NCBI GenBank assembly: GCA_028753945.1 | Contig: JAPNXP010000002.1 | Span: 14,887,624-14,951,623 of the forward strand | Length of the DNA stretch: 64,000 nucleotides | Source of the DNA: Hexactinellida sp. DTS-2022 | Taxonomy: Eukaryota > Porifera > Hexactinellida | Direction of reading: 5' to 3' | Shown: positions 63,838 through 64,000 of the stretch, in pieces | Layout of the letters: every line of letters starts with the position of its first letter | Position numbering within the stretch: the stretch's first letter is position 1 | Program-made: the position numbers and the translations under genes | The notes under the pieces: model-generated | Told to the model about the DNA's origin: nothing | The model's database searches: none | What the model saw: only the letters and a program-made list of their open reading frames with translations

Positions 63838-63846
63838 TATAAATAG
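63838..63846 (+). promoter_or_regulatory. TATA box of the gene at the right edge
   Basis: TATAAATAG 99-107 bp upstream of the ATG at 63945; same word as in front of Maf-like copy 1. Confidence 0.6.
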
Positions 63847-63944
63847 CTAGCTCCATTCAAATTAGTATTACTGACATCAGTTTATTCCAATTCTAATTGC
63901 AACATTACTAAACCGTACTTTATAAATTTACATATTAATACAGA

Positions 63945-64000
63945 ATGTCTCTTGCTGCACAACTATTCAGTTTGAATTCATTTTCTTTTGGTATCTCAAA
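63945..64000 (+). CDS. Start of a TATA-driven gene, cut by the window end
   Basis: The ATG in ACAGAATGTC opens a frame of at least 18 codons (MSLAAQLFSLNSFSFGIS) without a stop, too short to identify. The support is its position after a good TATA box in otherwise gene-free DNA, the same layout as the small intronless genes elsewhere in the window. It could be another gene of that kind; no function is proposed. Confidence 0.45.
   Translation, partial: MSLAAQLFSLNSFSFGIS

Larger units (their letters stand above)
59858..63944. other. AT-rich intergenic stretch
   Basis: No gene I can support. Two ORFs here (61479-61919 and 62270-62617) run through miniature elements, lack family features and are taken as chance. 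Elements are at 61586-61664, about 62270-62428 and 63368-63465. The right end holds a TATA box for the gene at the edge. Confidence 0.6.

Overview
The window is animal (metazoan) nuclear DNA. It carries a complete cytoplasmic dynein heavy chain gene, the coatomer epsilon subunit, the ER-Golgi lectin ERGIC-53, splicing factor PRPF4, the diphthamide enzyme DPH2, a C22orf23/EVG1-type protein, an RNF217-like RBR ubiquitin ligase, Maf-like bZIP proteins and a eukaryotic initiator tRNA. Noncoding DNA is very AT-rich and genes lie about 4 kb apart. Introns are few and short, and miniature inverted-repeat elements are abundant. This fits a small, compact invertebrate genome; I cannot name the species from sequence alone.

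Layout, left to right. 1-3.8 kb: the 3' end of a class V aminotransferase gene, then PRPF4 (3 exons) and a small coiled-coil ORF, all on + and closely spaced. 5.2-9.1 kb: an SLC15/POT oligopeptide transporter followed by DPH2. 11.2-12.5 kb: the RNF217-like ligase. 12.5-22.6 kb: a gene-poor stretch with the initiator tRNA-Met, many repeats and two small intronless minus-strand Maf-like bZIP genes. 22.7-27.5 kb: a single-exon very large inducible (VLIG/URGCP-type) GTPase. 28.8-29.8 kb: an N-terminally short, catalytically degenerate actin-like gene. 30.4-34.3 kb: LMAN1 (4 exons) then the C22orf23 homologue. 38.7-41.7 kb: two tandem EF-hand genes on minus, recently homogenised by conversion, and a divergent NHL beta-propeller gene. 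43.0-59.9 kb: DYNC1H1 (5 exons, the last 11.9 kb) then COPE. 59.9-64 kb: gene-poor, with the first codons of a TATA-driven gene at the right edge.

Themes. Dynein, COPI epsilon and ERGIC-53 all serve ER-Golgi membrane traffic, but nothing shows that they are co-regulated. Several same-strand neighbours are only 140-320 bp apart, and many genes have an acceptor-like ...AG at or just upstream of the ATG, which suggests short 5'UTR introns or trans-splicing. A set of mostly intronless genes has a TATAAATA-type box 50-110 bp before the ATG.

The most striking noncoding signal is a diversified superfamily of Tc1/pogo-like miniature elements. Copies begin CAGT next to TA and usually carry an internal GGGACC/GGGGAC motif. 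The roughly 25-bp terminal inverted repeat differs between subfamilies but is matched between the two ends of each copy. Three other miniature families (A, C and hAT-like) are also present. Eight of the ten introns I can delimit contain at least one such element.
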